This document shows positions 19,038 through 29,447 of a stretch of 64,000 bases of DNA, in pieces. Position 1 is the stretch's first letter, and each line of letters opens with the position of its first letter. Under the pieces are notes generated by a model. That model worked only from the letters and a program-made list of their open reading frames with translations. It was not told the origin of the DNA and searched no databases. The translations under genes and the position numbers were made by a program. The DNA is from Candidatus Physcousia equi. GTDB taxonomy: Bacteria; Bacteroidota; Bacteroidia; Bacteroidales; Bacteroidaceae. The DNA is taken from contig JAGHUD010000011.1 in assembly GCA_018065005.1 (NCBI GenBank), positions 1-64,000 on the forward strand, in the 5' to 3' direction.

Positions 19038-19069
19038 TTTCTAAACAAGGATTGAATAGTTATATTTGA

Positions 19070-20653
19070 TCAGTATTGATTGACAGCCACATTGCTTACC
19101 TCAATATTCACACCAGGATCTGTGCTGATACCCCAGCAGTTGTTTGGGAGATCATAGACACGTGTTGTATAGCAGTTGGTTCCGTTGACATACATCACGA
19201 AGACACTGTTGTCGGTGTAGATGTCGATGTTGTAAGTGTTGTTCGCTGCTGCAGGGAAGAAGTTACCTGCGCCACCGGGCATGAAGGTATTATCTACACC
19301 ATTGCTGAGGTAACGTTCGATGCGACGCAGATGCTTCTTGTCACCATCCCAGTGAGGATTGTTAAACCAGATCTTGTCCCACTCTTCGCTATCAGTGCCA
19401 CGGGCAAAGGTAAGACCGAAGTGGTCCTCGGAATTCTGAGTCTTGACGGTCAGGGTGATGTGGTTGTGAGCACCCAGACGATTATAGAGCGTGTAGGACT
19501 CGCAGACTTTGCCGTTCTCATCCTTTGTCTCACCCGTCTTCATAACCTTGACCTGTGCGGGCTTGTTGTACTTCGATGCCATCGCAGGAACAGCAGTCAG
19601 GTAGAGTGAACCATCCTCATGCTGAGCAACCTTGTGGCATACCAATGCGCCTGACCATGCGGGCTCCTCACCATCGGAACCAAGCATTGGATTCCAAGAA
19701 CACCATCCCCAAAGATAACGATCAGTGCCATTGCTTGCAGTTTTGCCTGCATATAAGGCACGGGTGTCCAGCTTCATGAATGCCTGTTTGTGATCAAAAT
19801 CATCGTTGTTGGTAAACTGTGCCTTCAACTCTTCATAAGACTTTGCCTTGACATACTTGATGGTACGTTCCCAAGCGGGGGTGTCACTGTAAACCAAGTA
19901 CCACCAATCGCCCATCTGGAAGATATCAGGGCACTCATACATACGATTCCACAACATGTGGAACTTATCCACATATGTCCAGTCCTTCAGATTGTCGGAG
20001 GTAAACTCTGCAAACATGGCATCTGCATCAGTAAGATTACGTGTAGAGACAATCATGTGGTACTTATCACCTACCTTCAAGATTTGAGGATCGCGGAAGT
20101 CCTCGCCAGAGAGATTGAAGTCAGGACCCTGAAGACGCCAGAGGTTATCGCGGGTCCAGGTCTTGAGGTCGTTCGACGTTGCACGCATAACCACCTGTCT
20201 GTTGGGGGTCTTCTCGCTCTCGCCGGTGTAGTAAATATAATAAAGAGCACTCGCTTCGTCATAAATGCAGCAGCCTGTACCGAGGATGGCATCTTGCTGA
20301 GTATCGTAGGTGCCGATGCTGAGCCACTCACCCAGGGAGGTGTAGGAGGCGCCGTTATTGGTGGAGACTGTCCAATAAGGATGATAGCGACCGGGGGTCT
20401 TCATGATGGAGGGAAACTCTTGCAGATACATAATCTTGAAGTCGCCTGCCTTGGGATCATAGAAAGGCATGGGGTCGCCCACAGTGCCTACCTGTGGCAT
20501 ATAGAAAGTCTGGAAACCATTCTCATCATGAACCGGAATGAAATAGGTTGTTCCATCAAGGTCTCTTGCAGGATCGCCATAGTTGTCGTCGCTACATGCT
20601 GTCAGCGCCAAGGCTGACAGCAACATAGCTGAATATAAAAATGTCTTTTTCAT
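19070..20653 (-). CDS. Surface lipoprotein of the GH32 (levanase/inulinase) type
   Basis: The 527-residue protein has a lipoprotein signal (LTAC, C20). The three acidic positions of the GH32 five-bladed propeller can be traced: D60 in VGDPMPFYD (where classical members have WMNDPNG), D188 in FRDPQ and E240 in YECPD. A C-terminal beta-sandwich follows (about 390-527). The changed nucleophile motif marks it as a divergent branch. By position it would be the surface enzyme that cuts levan or inulin before import, as the endo-levanase does in B. thetaiotaomicron. A role in binding only is possible. Confidence 0.75.
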   Translation of the reverse strand: MKKTFLYSAMLLSALALTACSDDNYGDPARDLDGTTYFIPVHDENGFQTFYMPQVGTVGDPMPFYDPKAGDFKIMYLQEFPSIMKTPGRYHPYWTVSTNNGASYTSLGEWLSIGTYDTQQDAILGTGCCIYDEASALYYIYYTGESEKTPNRQVVMRATSNDLKTWTRDNLWRLQGPDFNLSGEDFRDPQILKVGDKYHMIVSTRNLTDADAMFAEFTSDNLKDWTYVDKFHMLWNRMYECPDIFQMGDWWYLVYSDTPAWERTIKYVKAKSYEELKAQFTNNDDFDHKQAFMKLDTRALYAGKTASNGTDRYLWGWCSWNPMLGSDGEEPAWSGALVCHKVAQHEDGSLYLTAVPAMASKYNKPAQVKVMKTGETKDENGKVCESYTLYNRLGAHNHITLTVKTQNSEDHFGLTFARGTDSEEWDKIWFNNPHWDGDKKHLRRIERYLSNGVDNTFMPGGAGNFFPAAANNTYNIDIYTDNSVFVMYVNGTNCYTTRVYDLPNNCWGISTDPGVNIEVSNVAVNQY

Positions 20654-20673
20654 CTTGTTTTCGGATTATGTGT

Positions 20674-22095
20674 TTACTTGGAAAGGTAGTCGACAGCGTT
20701 CTGCATAATTCTGTAGAGATTCTCATGCAGATTTGGAGTGTACTCACTGGGGGAGTTCCAGTCGAAGAGACCAGAGCCAAGACAGATGATGCCACCGTGA
20801 CCGAACTGACCTTCGACATTCTTGAGTTCCCAGGAAGAAACCTCGCAACCGCCAGGATTTCCACCGAGGGCACGACCACCTATGGCTGTCTCAAACTTGC
20901 TGAGGTCTCCAAAGTAGGGATCCCAATCAAAATGATATTGAGCAGTAGAGTTGCAGATGGTGTAGCCTGGGTCGACGGTATAGACTCCATTGGGATCAGG
21001 ACCCGCTATCAGACCTTGCCACAGGGGGTGACTACCATCGAAGAGGAAGAAATGCCAAGGATCGTCGCCCATCTTATCGCTGCCCTCAAAAGGATCGCCT
21101 CCCCAACAGTTGTTGGCGGTTGCGATTTCGGGCATGGCACCCAAGGCGACAGCATAGTTGACTGCTGCGCGGCTGAGGATGAAGCCTACACCACGCTTGT
21201 AGAGCATCTGCATCTTTTCGATGGCTTGCATGGCGCCCTTCTCGCTATTCTGGAAGCCAGGGAAGTTGCCATAGACACCTGTATGACGATGCCAGATGAC
21301 CACCTTGACTTTGTCCAGAGGGATGTTGCCATCAATGATGTCTTTCCATGAGGCATAGACAGCATTCTTCATGTTGCCTGTGATCCACCTGACTGCCGCT
21401 TTCTCCTCTACGTAGAGTTCGTCTACACTTGCCAAGTTGCCAACAACAAGTATTTCGGGTTCGGCAATCAAAATGATCTGCACAGTGTATTCTGTGGATG
21501 CGGTGTTGTCGACCACCTTAAATACTACTGGATTGTCGGGATTAGAGAAGTCGGCATGAGATCCGCTGGGCGAGATGACAACAGCATCGTCAGAAAGCTT
21601 TGCTGCAAAATTGGCGTGGCTCAAGTCGATTCCGCTGGTGGCCGACACGGATACGGTGATGGTCTTGTTTTCCTCGTCGATGCTGCCCGTGATGCCCTCG
21701 AGGGTGAAATTTTGGATGCGGGCTTCATCGTTGCGAACCATCAGTTGCCAATCGCATGACATGGTGCCATGAGTAAGACGGAGCACTTGGTCGGCAGAGA
21801 GGTCCAAGTGGTCTCCAGCCTTGATGTTGCACGATGTGCCTTCAGAGCATTGGAGGGATGTGACAACCATGTCGCTCTTGTTGGCATAGTCAAAAGGAAC
21901 CTTAATCTTTATTACACGGTTGATGGGGTCAATCCGGGCAGTGAGGTTGCCGTTGAGCACGAGTGAAGTCAATGTGCACTCGCCGCTGACATCTACACTG
22001 CCAGTATTATCGTCGCACGATGCAAGGATTCCTCCCACGACAGCAACCATGGCGATGGCTACTGTCTTGAAGAATGAAAATATCTTGTTTTTCAT
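20674..22095 (-). CDS. Surface lipoprotein with N-terminal Ig-like repeats, DUF4960-like; probable fructan-binding protein
   Basis: The 473-residue protein has a lipobox (ILASC, Cys at 27). Residues 35-210 contain two similar beta-rich units ([35 protein letters not shown]) ending in VEYTV-like strands, as in Bacteroidetes lipoproteins with DUF5018-type repeats. The C-terminal 260 residues (from [15 protein letters not shown]) resemble the DUF4960 family found in fructan loci. Placed directly after susD, it occupies the position of SusE-like binding proteins. A binding function is inferred from position. Confidence 0.65.
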   Translation of the reverse strand: MKNKIFSFFKTVAIAMVAVVGGILASCDDNTGSVDVSGECTLTSLVLNGNLTARIDPINRVIKIKVPFDYANKSDMVVTSLQCSEGTSCNIKAGDHLDLSADQVLRLTHGTMSCDWQLMVRNDEARIQNFTLEGITGSIDEENKTITVSVSATSGIDLSHANFAAKLSDDAVVISPSGSHADFSNPDNPVVFKVVDNTASTEYTVQIILIAEPEILVVGNLASVDELYVEEKAAVRWITGNMKNAVYASWKDIIDGNIPLDKVKVVIWHRHTGVYGNFPGFQNSEKGAMQAIEKMQMLYKRGVGFILSRAAVNYAVALGAMPEIATANNCWGGDPFEGSDKMGDDPWHFFLFDGSHPLWQGLIAGPDPNGVYTVDPGYTICNSTAQYHFDWDPYFGDLSKFETAIGGRALGGNPGGCEVSSWELKNVEGQFGHGGIICLGSGLFDWNSPSEYTPNLHENLYRIMQNAVDYLSK

Positions 22096-22136
22096 AATTG
22101 TCTATGATTATGGATTATGTGTATTCTCTCTTGATA

Positions 22137-23894
22137 TTACCAATTACCAATATTCTGGACATATTTACCATTTGAGGCTGCAATCTGCTCGTGTGGTATA
22201 GGGAGGTATTCGTTCTTGTCGGCTGTGAAGTGTCCGTTCTTGAGGAAGTCCTTACCATCGTGCTGATAGAAGTCATTGATGGTTGCCGCAGCCTCACCCC
22301 ATCGAACGAGGTCGAAGAAGCGTTCGCTCTCCATAGCAAACTCCAAACGGCGCTCGGTTTTGATGGCTTTCACAAGTTTTTCGCCCGAGAGCGTGGTTGG
22401 ATAGGGCTTGATGTTGAAACGGACGCTATACTGAGTGGCGTAACCTGAGACTATGCTGTTGGCGACCATGCCAGCAGCACGGTTGCGCACTTGGTTGACA
22501 AGAGCTACAGCTTCGGCATCATGATTACCCAACAGGGCCAATGCCTCTGCACGCATGAGCAACACATCGGCGTAGCGAATGACATTGCGGTTCATAGAGG
22601 ATGCCCACTGATTGTCTACATTGAACAGATACTTGCCGACCAAGTCTGGATCTACATTTTGCTTGAGCGATACGTTCCAACCATAGACTCCCTTTCCTGC
22701 GCGACTCCAGGTGTCGCTCTTTTCAATCATGAAATTGGTGTTGAACATGTAGGGGGTGCCAGGAACGCCAACTGTGATGAAGAGACGGGGATCGACGGTC
22801 ATTGAACTACCAACCTCGTAGCCATGCGCGTTGGTGGGCAATCCTTCCACAGAGGTGATGTAGGCATCAACCAAGGTGTTGGACGGCTTGTAGAAGTCGC
22901 AGCCTGAGTTGTGGACATCGGGGATACAGGGGACGATCAAGCGGTTAGAGTAATTGAGATTGCCCCAGTCGGTTCCGTCATTCTTGGAGTATTGGATGGC
23001 CCAAACGCTCTCAACACCGTTCTCAAACTGCTCCTCAGGTCTGAAATTGTCGTGCATATCTGCCTCAAGATCAAAGGCGGTATAGTACTCCTTAAGTTGG
23101 GTGTATTTAACTACAGAATCAAGGTCGTCCTTGTTGATTGAGGTAACTTGATTTGACTTGGGGTTATCCTGGCGATAGGCCTTGTAGAGATAGACTTTTG
23201 CCAAGAGAGCAGCAGCAGAAGCTTTTGAGGGGCGTCCCTTCTCTGTCTGCGTAGCGGGCAAGACCTCAACGGCAGCCTTCAGGTCGTTTGCTATCTGCTG
23301 CCATCCGTCGTTGTTGGAATACTTGTTGTTGGTGATGTTCCTGTAGTCCTCTTCTGTCATGTTGAGCTGGTTGACAAAAGGGATGTTCTTGAAGAGACGC
23401 TTCAACTGGAAGTGACCATAAGCACGCAAGAACTTCATCTCGGCGGTGCGCTGCTGAATAATGGGATTTGCTTGGTCGGCAACGGAGAGCACGTCAAGCG
23501 AGCGATTGACACGTGAGAGAAATTTGTAGATACGATTCCAGATGTCATTGAAGATCCAGTCGGTGGTGTGCACGTTGGTGCCCAACGACAGGTCGAAGAA
23601 TTTGCCCGCATCAGAGGGTCCACCACCTGCAATGTATGCGTCGTCGGAACGTGAGTCGTAGTTCCAGAGCGAGAACGACGAGTTCATGTCCTCGATGGTT
23701 ACCAAACCTGCATAGGCTGAGATGATCAGATTATCTATATATTTTGGATTCATGATTTGGTTGTCGTCCATCGTCCCCTGAGGCTTTTGATCGTTCAGGA
23801 AATCTGAACATGAGGTCAGACCCATTGCTGCCAGCATCAAGCTGAATGCAGAAGCCTTTAGGCCTAACATGTATTTATGTTTGATTGTCTTCAT
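22137..23894 (-). CDS. SusD/RagB outer-membrane lipoprotein
   Basis: The 585-residue protein has a lipoprotein signal ending LTSC and the opening CSDFLNDQKPQGTMDD. The helical TPR-like region (FLRAYGHFQLKRLF) and the C-terminal RNRAAGM plus KAIKTERRLEFAMESERFFDLVRWGEA are the best-known SusD signatures. It caps the SusC barrel and binds fructan at the surface. An ATG at 23900 two codons upstream is an alternative start. It follows susC by about 20 bp and is clearly in its operon. Confidence 0.95.
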   Translation of the reverse strand: MKTIKHKYMLGLKASAFSLMLAAMGLTSCSDFLNDQKPQGTMDDNQIMNPKYIDNLIISAYAGLVTIEDMNSSFSLWNYDSRSDDAYIAGGGPSDAGKFFDLSLGTNVHTTDWIFNDIWNRIYKFLSRVNRSLDVLSVADQANPIIQQRTAEMKFLRAYGHFQLKRLFKNIPFVNQLNMTEEDYRNITNNKYSNNDGWQQIANDLKAAVEVLPATQTEKGRPSKASAAALLAKVYLYKAYRQDNPKSNQVTSINKDDLDSVVKYTQLKEYYTAFDLEADMHDNFRPEEQFENGVESVWAIQYSKNDGTDWGNLNYSNRLIVPCIPDVHNSGCDFYKPSNTLVDAYITSVEGLPTNAHGYEVGSSMTVDPRLFITVGVPGTPYMFNTNFMIEKSDTWSRAGKGVYGWNVSLKQNVDPDLVGKYLFNVDNQWASSMNRNVIRYADVLLMRAEALALLGNHDAEAVALVNQVRNRAAGMVANSIVSGYATQYSVRFNIKPYPTTLSGEKLVKAIKTERRLEFAMESERFFDLVRWGEAAATINDFYQHDGKDFLKNGHFTADKNEYLPIPHEQIAASNGKYVQNIGNW

Positions 23895-23920
23895 AATCAA
23901 ATGTGGTTGAAATTCTATGT

Positions 23921-26900
23921 TTAGTAGGAAACATTAACACCAAAAGTGAGGTTCATAGGGATGGGATAGTTGAAACCACCTGGGTTCTCGGGATCCACAC
24001 CGCTGAACTTGCTGCTCTTAAGTGTGAGCAGATTCTGAGCTGAGACATAAGCACGAACACGTGAGAGGTGGAGCTTCTTGACGAACTTCTCAGGAGCATT
24101 GTAACCAATCTGCAATGTGCGGAGTTTTCCATAAGAACCATTCTCAACGTAGTAAGAAGACATGTCGCTCTCGTGGTTGAGATCGGTGCAGGTGAGCGCA
24201 GGAATGTTGCTGTTGTAGTTGGAAGGTGTCCAAGCGTTCAGCACACGGTCTCCCTTATTCAAGAAGTTCAAGTTTGCGCCATCCCTCTGAGTTACCCAGA
24301 AATCCGTTTGGCACTTGGTGTCGTAGGTGATCGCATCAACACCAGCCACACCTTGCCAAAACATGGTTAAATCCCAATTCTTATATTGGAGATAGATATT
24401 CAGACCCCAATTGAATGCGGGCGTAGGATCGTAGATCCAATCGCGGTCGGCTTCGGTGATCTTGCCATCGGGTTTACCCGTCAGTTTGCCATTTTCATCG
24501 TAGCCATTGATGTCCTTGTAGCGAATGCGTCCTAAGGCAGCACCCTCTTGATAGGCGTGATTATCGATCTCTTCTTGGCTCTTGAAGATGCCGTCATAGA
24601 TGTATCCCACCTGAGCATCTCTGGCATGTCCGATGATACTCTTCACACCATTTCCGCCAAACGATCCCTTGGCTGCGACAGTCTCGGGAAGATCTGTGAT
24701 TTTGTTGCGGTAGGTGCCGATGTTGCCGTTGACGTCCATCGAGAAGTCTCCAAACTTGTGGCGATAGCCAAGTGAGAATTCAAAACCCTGGTTCTTCATG
24801 GATCCTGCATTCGTCCATTGCACTGCGCCCTCACCCATGGCACCGTAGCCGTCCATGAGAAGGAGGATGTCACGAGTTCGCTTGTCAAACCAGTCGAGGC
24901 TTCCGTAGAGATCCTGATGGAAGAAGGAAAAGTCGAGACCGATGTTGTGCTGCGTGGTGGTTTCCCAACGAATGTTCTCGTTGCCCATCTGAGTGCGGAT
25001 GTAGCCACTATTGAGGTGCGAACCGCCATTGCTGCCTGCGATGTCATAGACAGTGCCAGCGTCGCCTGAACCCCAAAGGCCCGTTGAAACTTGCTTTCTA
25101 TATAAGGTGTAGCGTGCGGTGTTGCTAATTTCTGAGTTACCAGTCATACCCCACGAGTAGCGAAGCTTCAAATCATCGAGCCATGAGAGGTTCTTGTCTT
25201 TGATGAATTTCTCCTCAGTGATGCGCCAACCCACTGACATAGCGGGGAAGTTACCCCACTTGTTGTTTTGACCGAAACGGCTTGAACCATCACGACGGAT
25301 GGTGAAAGATGCCAAGTAGCGGTTGTCGTAGGTATAGTTTGCCTTGCCAAAGAATGAAACCAAGGAGAATCCATCTGCCGAACCCTTTGCCTCTTGCTCG
25401 CCAGCACCAGAACTGGGCCACATGTAGTCGGTGTTGAAGATGTCATAGCCGTAACGCTTGGCACTCATCCAATCATAGTTCTGGCGGTTGACCTCCATAC
25501 CGGCCATAACATCCAAACGATGATCCTTGTGCTCGTAGTTATAGCTTGCAACGGCATTCCACATCCAACGCATCCAATGCTCCTGCTTGCGCTCTGCTGC
25601 GCTCTTTTCCTCGGTGCGCTGCACCTTGCCATTTGCAATGGGATAGACGTAGAAATTCTGCTTTTTCTGTGAATAATCCAAGCCTACGGTTGAACGGATG
25701 TTCAGACCTTTGCAAGGATTCAGATTGACGTGTACGTCACCGAAGGTGCGCCACATGTGATAACGATTATCCTTTTCATTGTCGAGGATGCTTTGTGGAT
25801 TTTCACGCTCTGAGTAGCCACCCAGAGTCTGTGCATATTCACCATTCTCGGCATAGAGAGGGAAGTTGGGGTTGTATTGAAGAGATTTTTCGATAATTCT
25901 GTATGGAGCATCGACTCCATCTGTATAGTTCATATTGAGATTTTCACCGATGGTGAGAGCTCCGTCAAAGAACTTAAACTCTGTGTTGGCACGTCCAGAA
26001 AAACGCTCAAAGTCTGATGTCTTGATCGTACCCTTGTTGCTAAAATAACCAAACGAGAAAAAGGAATTGCCCTTCTCGGAGCCATTACTCATCGATACGT
26101 TGTAGTTCTGAATTACGCCAGTGCGTGTCACCTGATCAAACCAATCGGTGTCGCCGGCACGTACTGTGCACTCTGGATCCAAATAGGGATTCATCGTGAG
26201 CGAAGTGAGTATGGGGGTTCCCTTTTCATCATACTTCCAATCGAAATGGTATCCTAAACTGTTCTTGTTGGGATCGCGAGGTTCTCCCGTTCCGTAGATG
26301 ATGTCGTTCATACGTGCGCGCCAGTAGGCTTCGCCGAACTGATAAGCGTTGAGGGTCTTGGTGCGATTTGCATAGAATGAGGCGGAAACAGTGGCGTCGA
26401 AGTCTACCTTCAAAGTGCCTTCCTTACCTTTCTTGGTGGTGATGATGATGACACCATTGGCTGCACGTGCACCATAGATTGAGGCAGAAGCGGCATCCTT
26501 TAACACTTGGATTGATTCAATGTCATTTCCGTTGAGTTCGTGCATACCAGCCTTGGTAGGCACGCCGTCAATAATGTAAAGAGGGTCGTTGTCGTTAAGG
26601 GTTCCGATACCACGGATGCGCACTGTAGCGGCACCCGATGGTGAGCCATCAGCACTGATGTTCATGCCTGGGACACGACCTTGGAGGGCCTTAATGGGGT
26701 TGTTTTCGTTGACGGTTTTCAAGTCACTGACGTTAACAACGCCCACAGCACCTGTCAAATCGGCCTTGCGCTGCACCTGATAACCTGTTACGACCATCTC
26801 TTGCATGAGCTTGCTGTCCTCGCTCATATCAATGTTCATAACCTCCTTGGCTACGACTTCCTGAGTGGCGTAGCCAATGCAACTGATGCGAAGCTTGGCA

Positions 26901-27100
26901 CCTTTCTTGACCGTCAGGGTGAACTGACCATCGGCGTTGGTGATAGCACCATTCTGTGTGCCAATCTCCAACACTGAGGCACCAATCACGGACTCGTTCA
27001 TTTCCTTATCCATGACAGTACCCGTCACCTTGATGGTCTGAGCCAAGGTTGGGACAGAGAGCATCAACATTGCAAATAGACTAAAAAGAATGTTCTTCAT
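23921..27100 (-). CDS. SusC/RagA TonB-dependent outer-membrane transporter
   Basis: The 1059-residue protein has a signal peptide (cleavage after LAQ), a carboxypeptidase-regulatory-like domain (about 22-100), a TonB box-like segment EMVVTGYQ and the plug with the signature ALQGRVPGMNIS and SIYGARAANGVIIITTKKGK. A 22-strand barrel then runs to the C-terminal aromatic residue (NVSY). It imports oligosaccharide together with the SusD partner. No consensus promoter lies in the 95-bp gap before it, so it may be read from the GH32 promoter or activated by the AraC-type regulator. Confidence 0.96.
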   Translation of the reverse strand: MKNILFSLFAMLMLSVPTLAQTIKVTGTVMDKEMNESVIGASVLEIGTQNGAITNADGQFTLTVKKGAKLRISCIGYATQEVVAKEVMNIDMSEDSKLMQEMVVTGYQVQRKADLTGAVGVVNVSDLKTVNENNPIKALQGRVPGMNISADGSPSGAATVRIRGIGTLNDNDPLYIIDGVPTKAGMHELNGNDIESIQVLKDAASASIYGARAANGVIIITTKKGKEGTLKVDFDATVSASFYANRTKTLNAYQFGEAYWRARMNDIIYGTGEPRDPNKNSLGYHFDWKYDEKGTPILTSLTMNPYLDPECTVRAGDTDWFDQVTRTGVIQNYNVSMSNGSEKGNSFFSFGYFSNKGTIKTSDFERFSGRANTEFKFFDGALTIGENLNMNYTDGVDAPYRIIEKSLQYNPNFPLYAENGEYAQTLGGYSERENPQSILDNEKDNRYHMWRTFGDVHVNLNPCKGLNIRSTVGLDYSQKKQNFYVYPIANGKVQRTEEKSAAERKQEHWMRWMWNAVASYNYEHKDHRLDVMAGMEVNRQNYDWMSAKRYGYDIFNTDYMWPSSGAGEQEAKGSADGFSLVSFFGKANYTYDNRYLASFTIRRDGSSRFGQNNKWGNFPAMSVGWRITEEKFIKDKNLSWLDDLKLRYSWGMTGNSEISNTARYTLYRKQVSTGLWGSGDAGTVYDIAGSNGGSHLNSGYIRTQMGNENIRWETTTQHNIGLDFSFFHQDLYGSLDWFDKRTRDILLLMDGYGAMGEGAVQWTNAGSMKNQGFEFSLGYRHKFGDFSMDVNGNIGTYRNKITDLPETVAAKGSFGGNGVKSIIGHARDAQVGYIYDGIFKSQEEIDNHAYQEGAALGRIRYKDINGYDENGKLTGKPDGKITEADRDWIYDPTPAFNWGLNIYLQYKNWDLTMFWQGVAGVDAITYDTKCQTDFWVTQRDGANLNFLNKGDRVLNAWTPSNYNSNIPALTCTDLNHESDMSSYYVENGSYGKLRTLQIGYNAPEKFVKKLHLSRVRAYVSAQNLLTLKSSKFSGVDPENPGGFNYPIPMNLTFGVNVSY

Positions 27101-27195
27101 AGCTTTGCTTGTACTTTAAAGTTTGGTTAATATTAAATTATAGTTTATGTTATTTTGCTTATCCTTATCTGCATTTATGCATTGCGTGCGCTGCC

Positions 27196-28914
27196 TCACT
27201 TCACGACGTTGACTCGATCAAACTTGCTTTGAGGGAAGACAAGAGATGTCATGCATACCTCACCATCGTTGCCAAATGCCTCTACGCTGCACTTGTCGAT
27301 GAAGAGGCGCAGACTGGTGAGTTTGTTGCGGACGGGGGCTGTGGCTTGCTCGTTGAACTCCTGGCTGAACGCTACCAGACCACTCTTGCTGCGATCGGCA
27401 GTCAGGGTCATAGCCTTCTCATCATAAACAAGACGGAATTCTTCTCCTTCGGCATTAGAGAGTACGATGGTGCAGCTGCCCTTAATCTTTAATTCGTGGT
27501 CGAGTCCCTTGCCCGCGTACTCGGGGCTCGGACGACTGCCTAAGTAGATTTGCTTGTCACTTCCGGTGAAGAGGAAGGGCTCACGACAAATAGTGTTGGC
27601 AGAGCGGAACTGCATGGTGGGCACATTGTTGGCATACTGCCAATTACTCATCCAAGCAATCATGGTGTGGCGACCATTGGGGGCGTTGGAGAAGCTGACC
27701 GCAGCATAGTGATCCTTGCCATAGTCTTGCCACAGCGCCTTTCCGCTGGTGTAGCGTGCTTCGTTGTCAACAGTAAATTTGTGACCATCAAAATCGCCAA
27801 CGAAATATTGCGTAGCACTTCCACCAGCAGGTCCACCGGGATTGATGTTGCAGATGAGTACCCATTTCTCCTGTCCTTTCTGCTTGCCATTCTCAATCTT
27901 CAATTTTAACAAGTCTGGACACTCCCACACGCCATCATGACAACCTAAGTCTTTGCCAAAGCGACTTTCCTCTGTCCAATCCTTCATGTTGGGAGAGGAG
28001 AATAGGCGCATCTCTTGGCCTGCACTCATGATAAGTTGCCATCTGCCCTCTCCGTTGGCAGAACCGGAGAGAGATTCCATCCAAAACATATTGGGATCGC
28101 GGAAGTCTGCTATCTCAGCAGTCAACACAGGATTACCTTCATAAACATGGAAGGTATTGCCGTTGTCAAGTGAGTAGGCAATGCTTTGTGATTGGATGTC
28201 ATGTCCCCAAGGCGTCTGGATGCATGAGGTGTACATGGCGATGACGGCATCCTTTCCGAAACCGGTGGTGTTGTTGTGGTCAACGACACATGATCCTGAG
28301 AAAATCGTGCCGTTGGCATCCGGACGTATGGCATCTGGACGATGTTCCCAATGGATGAGGTCACGACTGACACTGTGTGCCCAAGTCATGTTGTTCCACA
28401 TGCTACCGTAGGGACCATATTGATAATAAAGATGCCATTCGCCATCCTTATAGAACATGCCATTGGGATCGTTCATCCAAGCATAGGCGGGTGTGTGGTG
28501 GTACTCGGGACGAAACTTTTCCCTGTTTGTTGTGTCGAATGTATTGGAGAGTTTGATGTCATGCAAGCACACCTCGCTACCCACTCCACCACGGTTGCTG
28601 CGGTCGATATTGATGTGGGTGAAAAGATTGAGGTGCTTGCCGCGAAACTCGTCCAGCTCGAGAGGTACATAGTAGTCGACCTTAGACAGAGCAAGACGCA
28701 CGTTGAGTTGGCGCATTTGAACATTGTCGACTACGACACGGAGTTGAGACTCTGGAGCTGACTCTTCGATGGGGAGGAGCAGGTACTTCTCCTTTGTTTG
28801 GGGTGCCACACGAATTAGGTGGTTGTCGCCCGCAAGCTGCACAATCTCCATCTGTGCCATGGAGGGCACTGAGGTGGTGAGCAGGGCTAAAAGACTAAAA
28901 AGACTGTTCTTCAT
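27196..28914 (-). CDS. Glycoside hydrolase family 32 (exo-levanase/inulinase/invertase)
   Basis: The 572-residue secreted enzyme has signal peptide MKNSLFSLLALLTTSVPSMAQ. A 110-residue N-terminal beta-domain of the kind found in Bacteroides fructanases (possibly DUF4980) precedes the propeller. Catalytic residues are textbook: nucleophile D149 in WMNDPNG, D273 in FRDPN and acid/base E331 in WECPD. The beta-sandwich C-terminus ends KCSVEAFGNDGE. The frame is open 57 codons upstream, but the signal peptide fixes the start at 28914. It would release fructose from imported or surface-cut fructan. Confidence 0.93.
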   Translation of the reverse strand: MKNSLFSLLALLTTSVPSMAQMEIVQLAGDNHLIRVAPQTKEKYLLLPIEESAPESQLRVVVDNVQMRQLNVRLALSKVDYYVPLELDEFRGKHLNLFTHINIDRSNRGGVGSEVCLHDIKLSNTFDTTNREKFRPEYHHTPAYAWMNDPNGMFYKDGEWHLYYQYGPYGSMWNNMTWAHSVSRDLIHWEHRPDAIRPDANGTIFSGSCVVDHNNTTGFGKDAVIAMYTSCIQTPWGHDIQSQSIAYSLDNGNTFHVYEGNPVLTAEIADFRDPNMFWMESLSGSANGEGRWQLIMSAGQEMRLFSSPNMKDWTEESRFGKDLGCHDGVWECPDLLKLKIENGKQKGQEKWVLICNINPGGPAGGSATQYFVGDFDGHKFTVDNEARYTSGKALWQDYGKDHYAAVSFSNAPNGRHTMIAWMSNWQYANNVPTMQFRSANTICREPFLFTGSDKQIYLGSRPSPEYAGKGLDHELKIKGSCTIVLSNAEGEEFRLVYDEKAMTLTADRSKSGLVAFSQEFNEQATAPVRNKLTSLRLFIDKCSVEAFGNDGEVCMTSLVFPQSKFDRVNVVK

Positions 28915-29337
28915 AGCATTGTTTTGAAGGGGTTGTTGTTTGTTCGTGGTTGGAGAAAACTTCTGTCGGGTTCGACGTATCATCTTGGGAACTTCTCCTC
29001 TTATCGGAAGACGCAAACAAGCCACCATTCGGGATGGGTGACTTTCTTTCATCTTCACTTTTGGAAGTTTCTTTTTTTGGGCCACTACTTATGGTTGATT
29101 GTTTCTTGTTTTTTTTTAATCCTGAAATAACAATCCTTTTACCCCATAGAAAACTAACACTGATTTGCTTTACCAACTAACTAACCTTAACACAAAAACT
29201 GAGATAAAACCTTCTGACAAATTCGTCGTAGTGCTTTCTCGTAGTCTTAAATTCTCTTCATGCTGTGTGTTCGCTGGCTACATTGCGCCGCTGCACTAAT
29301 GCGTTGCAAATATCATTCGTTTTTTTCTCTCTTTAAT
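28915..29337. other. Regulatory gap before the fructan operon
   Basis: About 420 bp without a gene, lying between the regulator terminator and the GH32 start. I found no TAnnTTTG promoter on the minus strand. The region is AT-rich, with T-runs near 29070-29120, and is the obvious place for the binding site of the AraC-type regulator, but I cannot point to a repeat that identifies it. Confidence 0.4.
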
Positions 29338-29387
29338 AAAAAAATGTTGCATTGACTATAAAAAAACAGTCGATGCAACATTTTTTT
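29338..29387 (-). terminator. Terminator of the fructan regulator gene
   Basis: ATGTTGCATTGACT (29344-29357) pairs with AGTCGATGCAACAT (29368-29381) with one G-T pair around a 10-base loop. A-runs lie on one side and T-runs on the other, so it works on either strand. It separates the regulator mRNA from the GH32-susCD mRNA. Confidence 0.9.
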
Positions 29388-29447
29388 CTTGATTTGCAAC
29401 ATTTTTACACTCAAAGAGGACTCATGCCACGTGTGCACCTCGCTACA

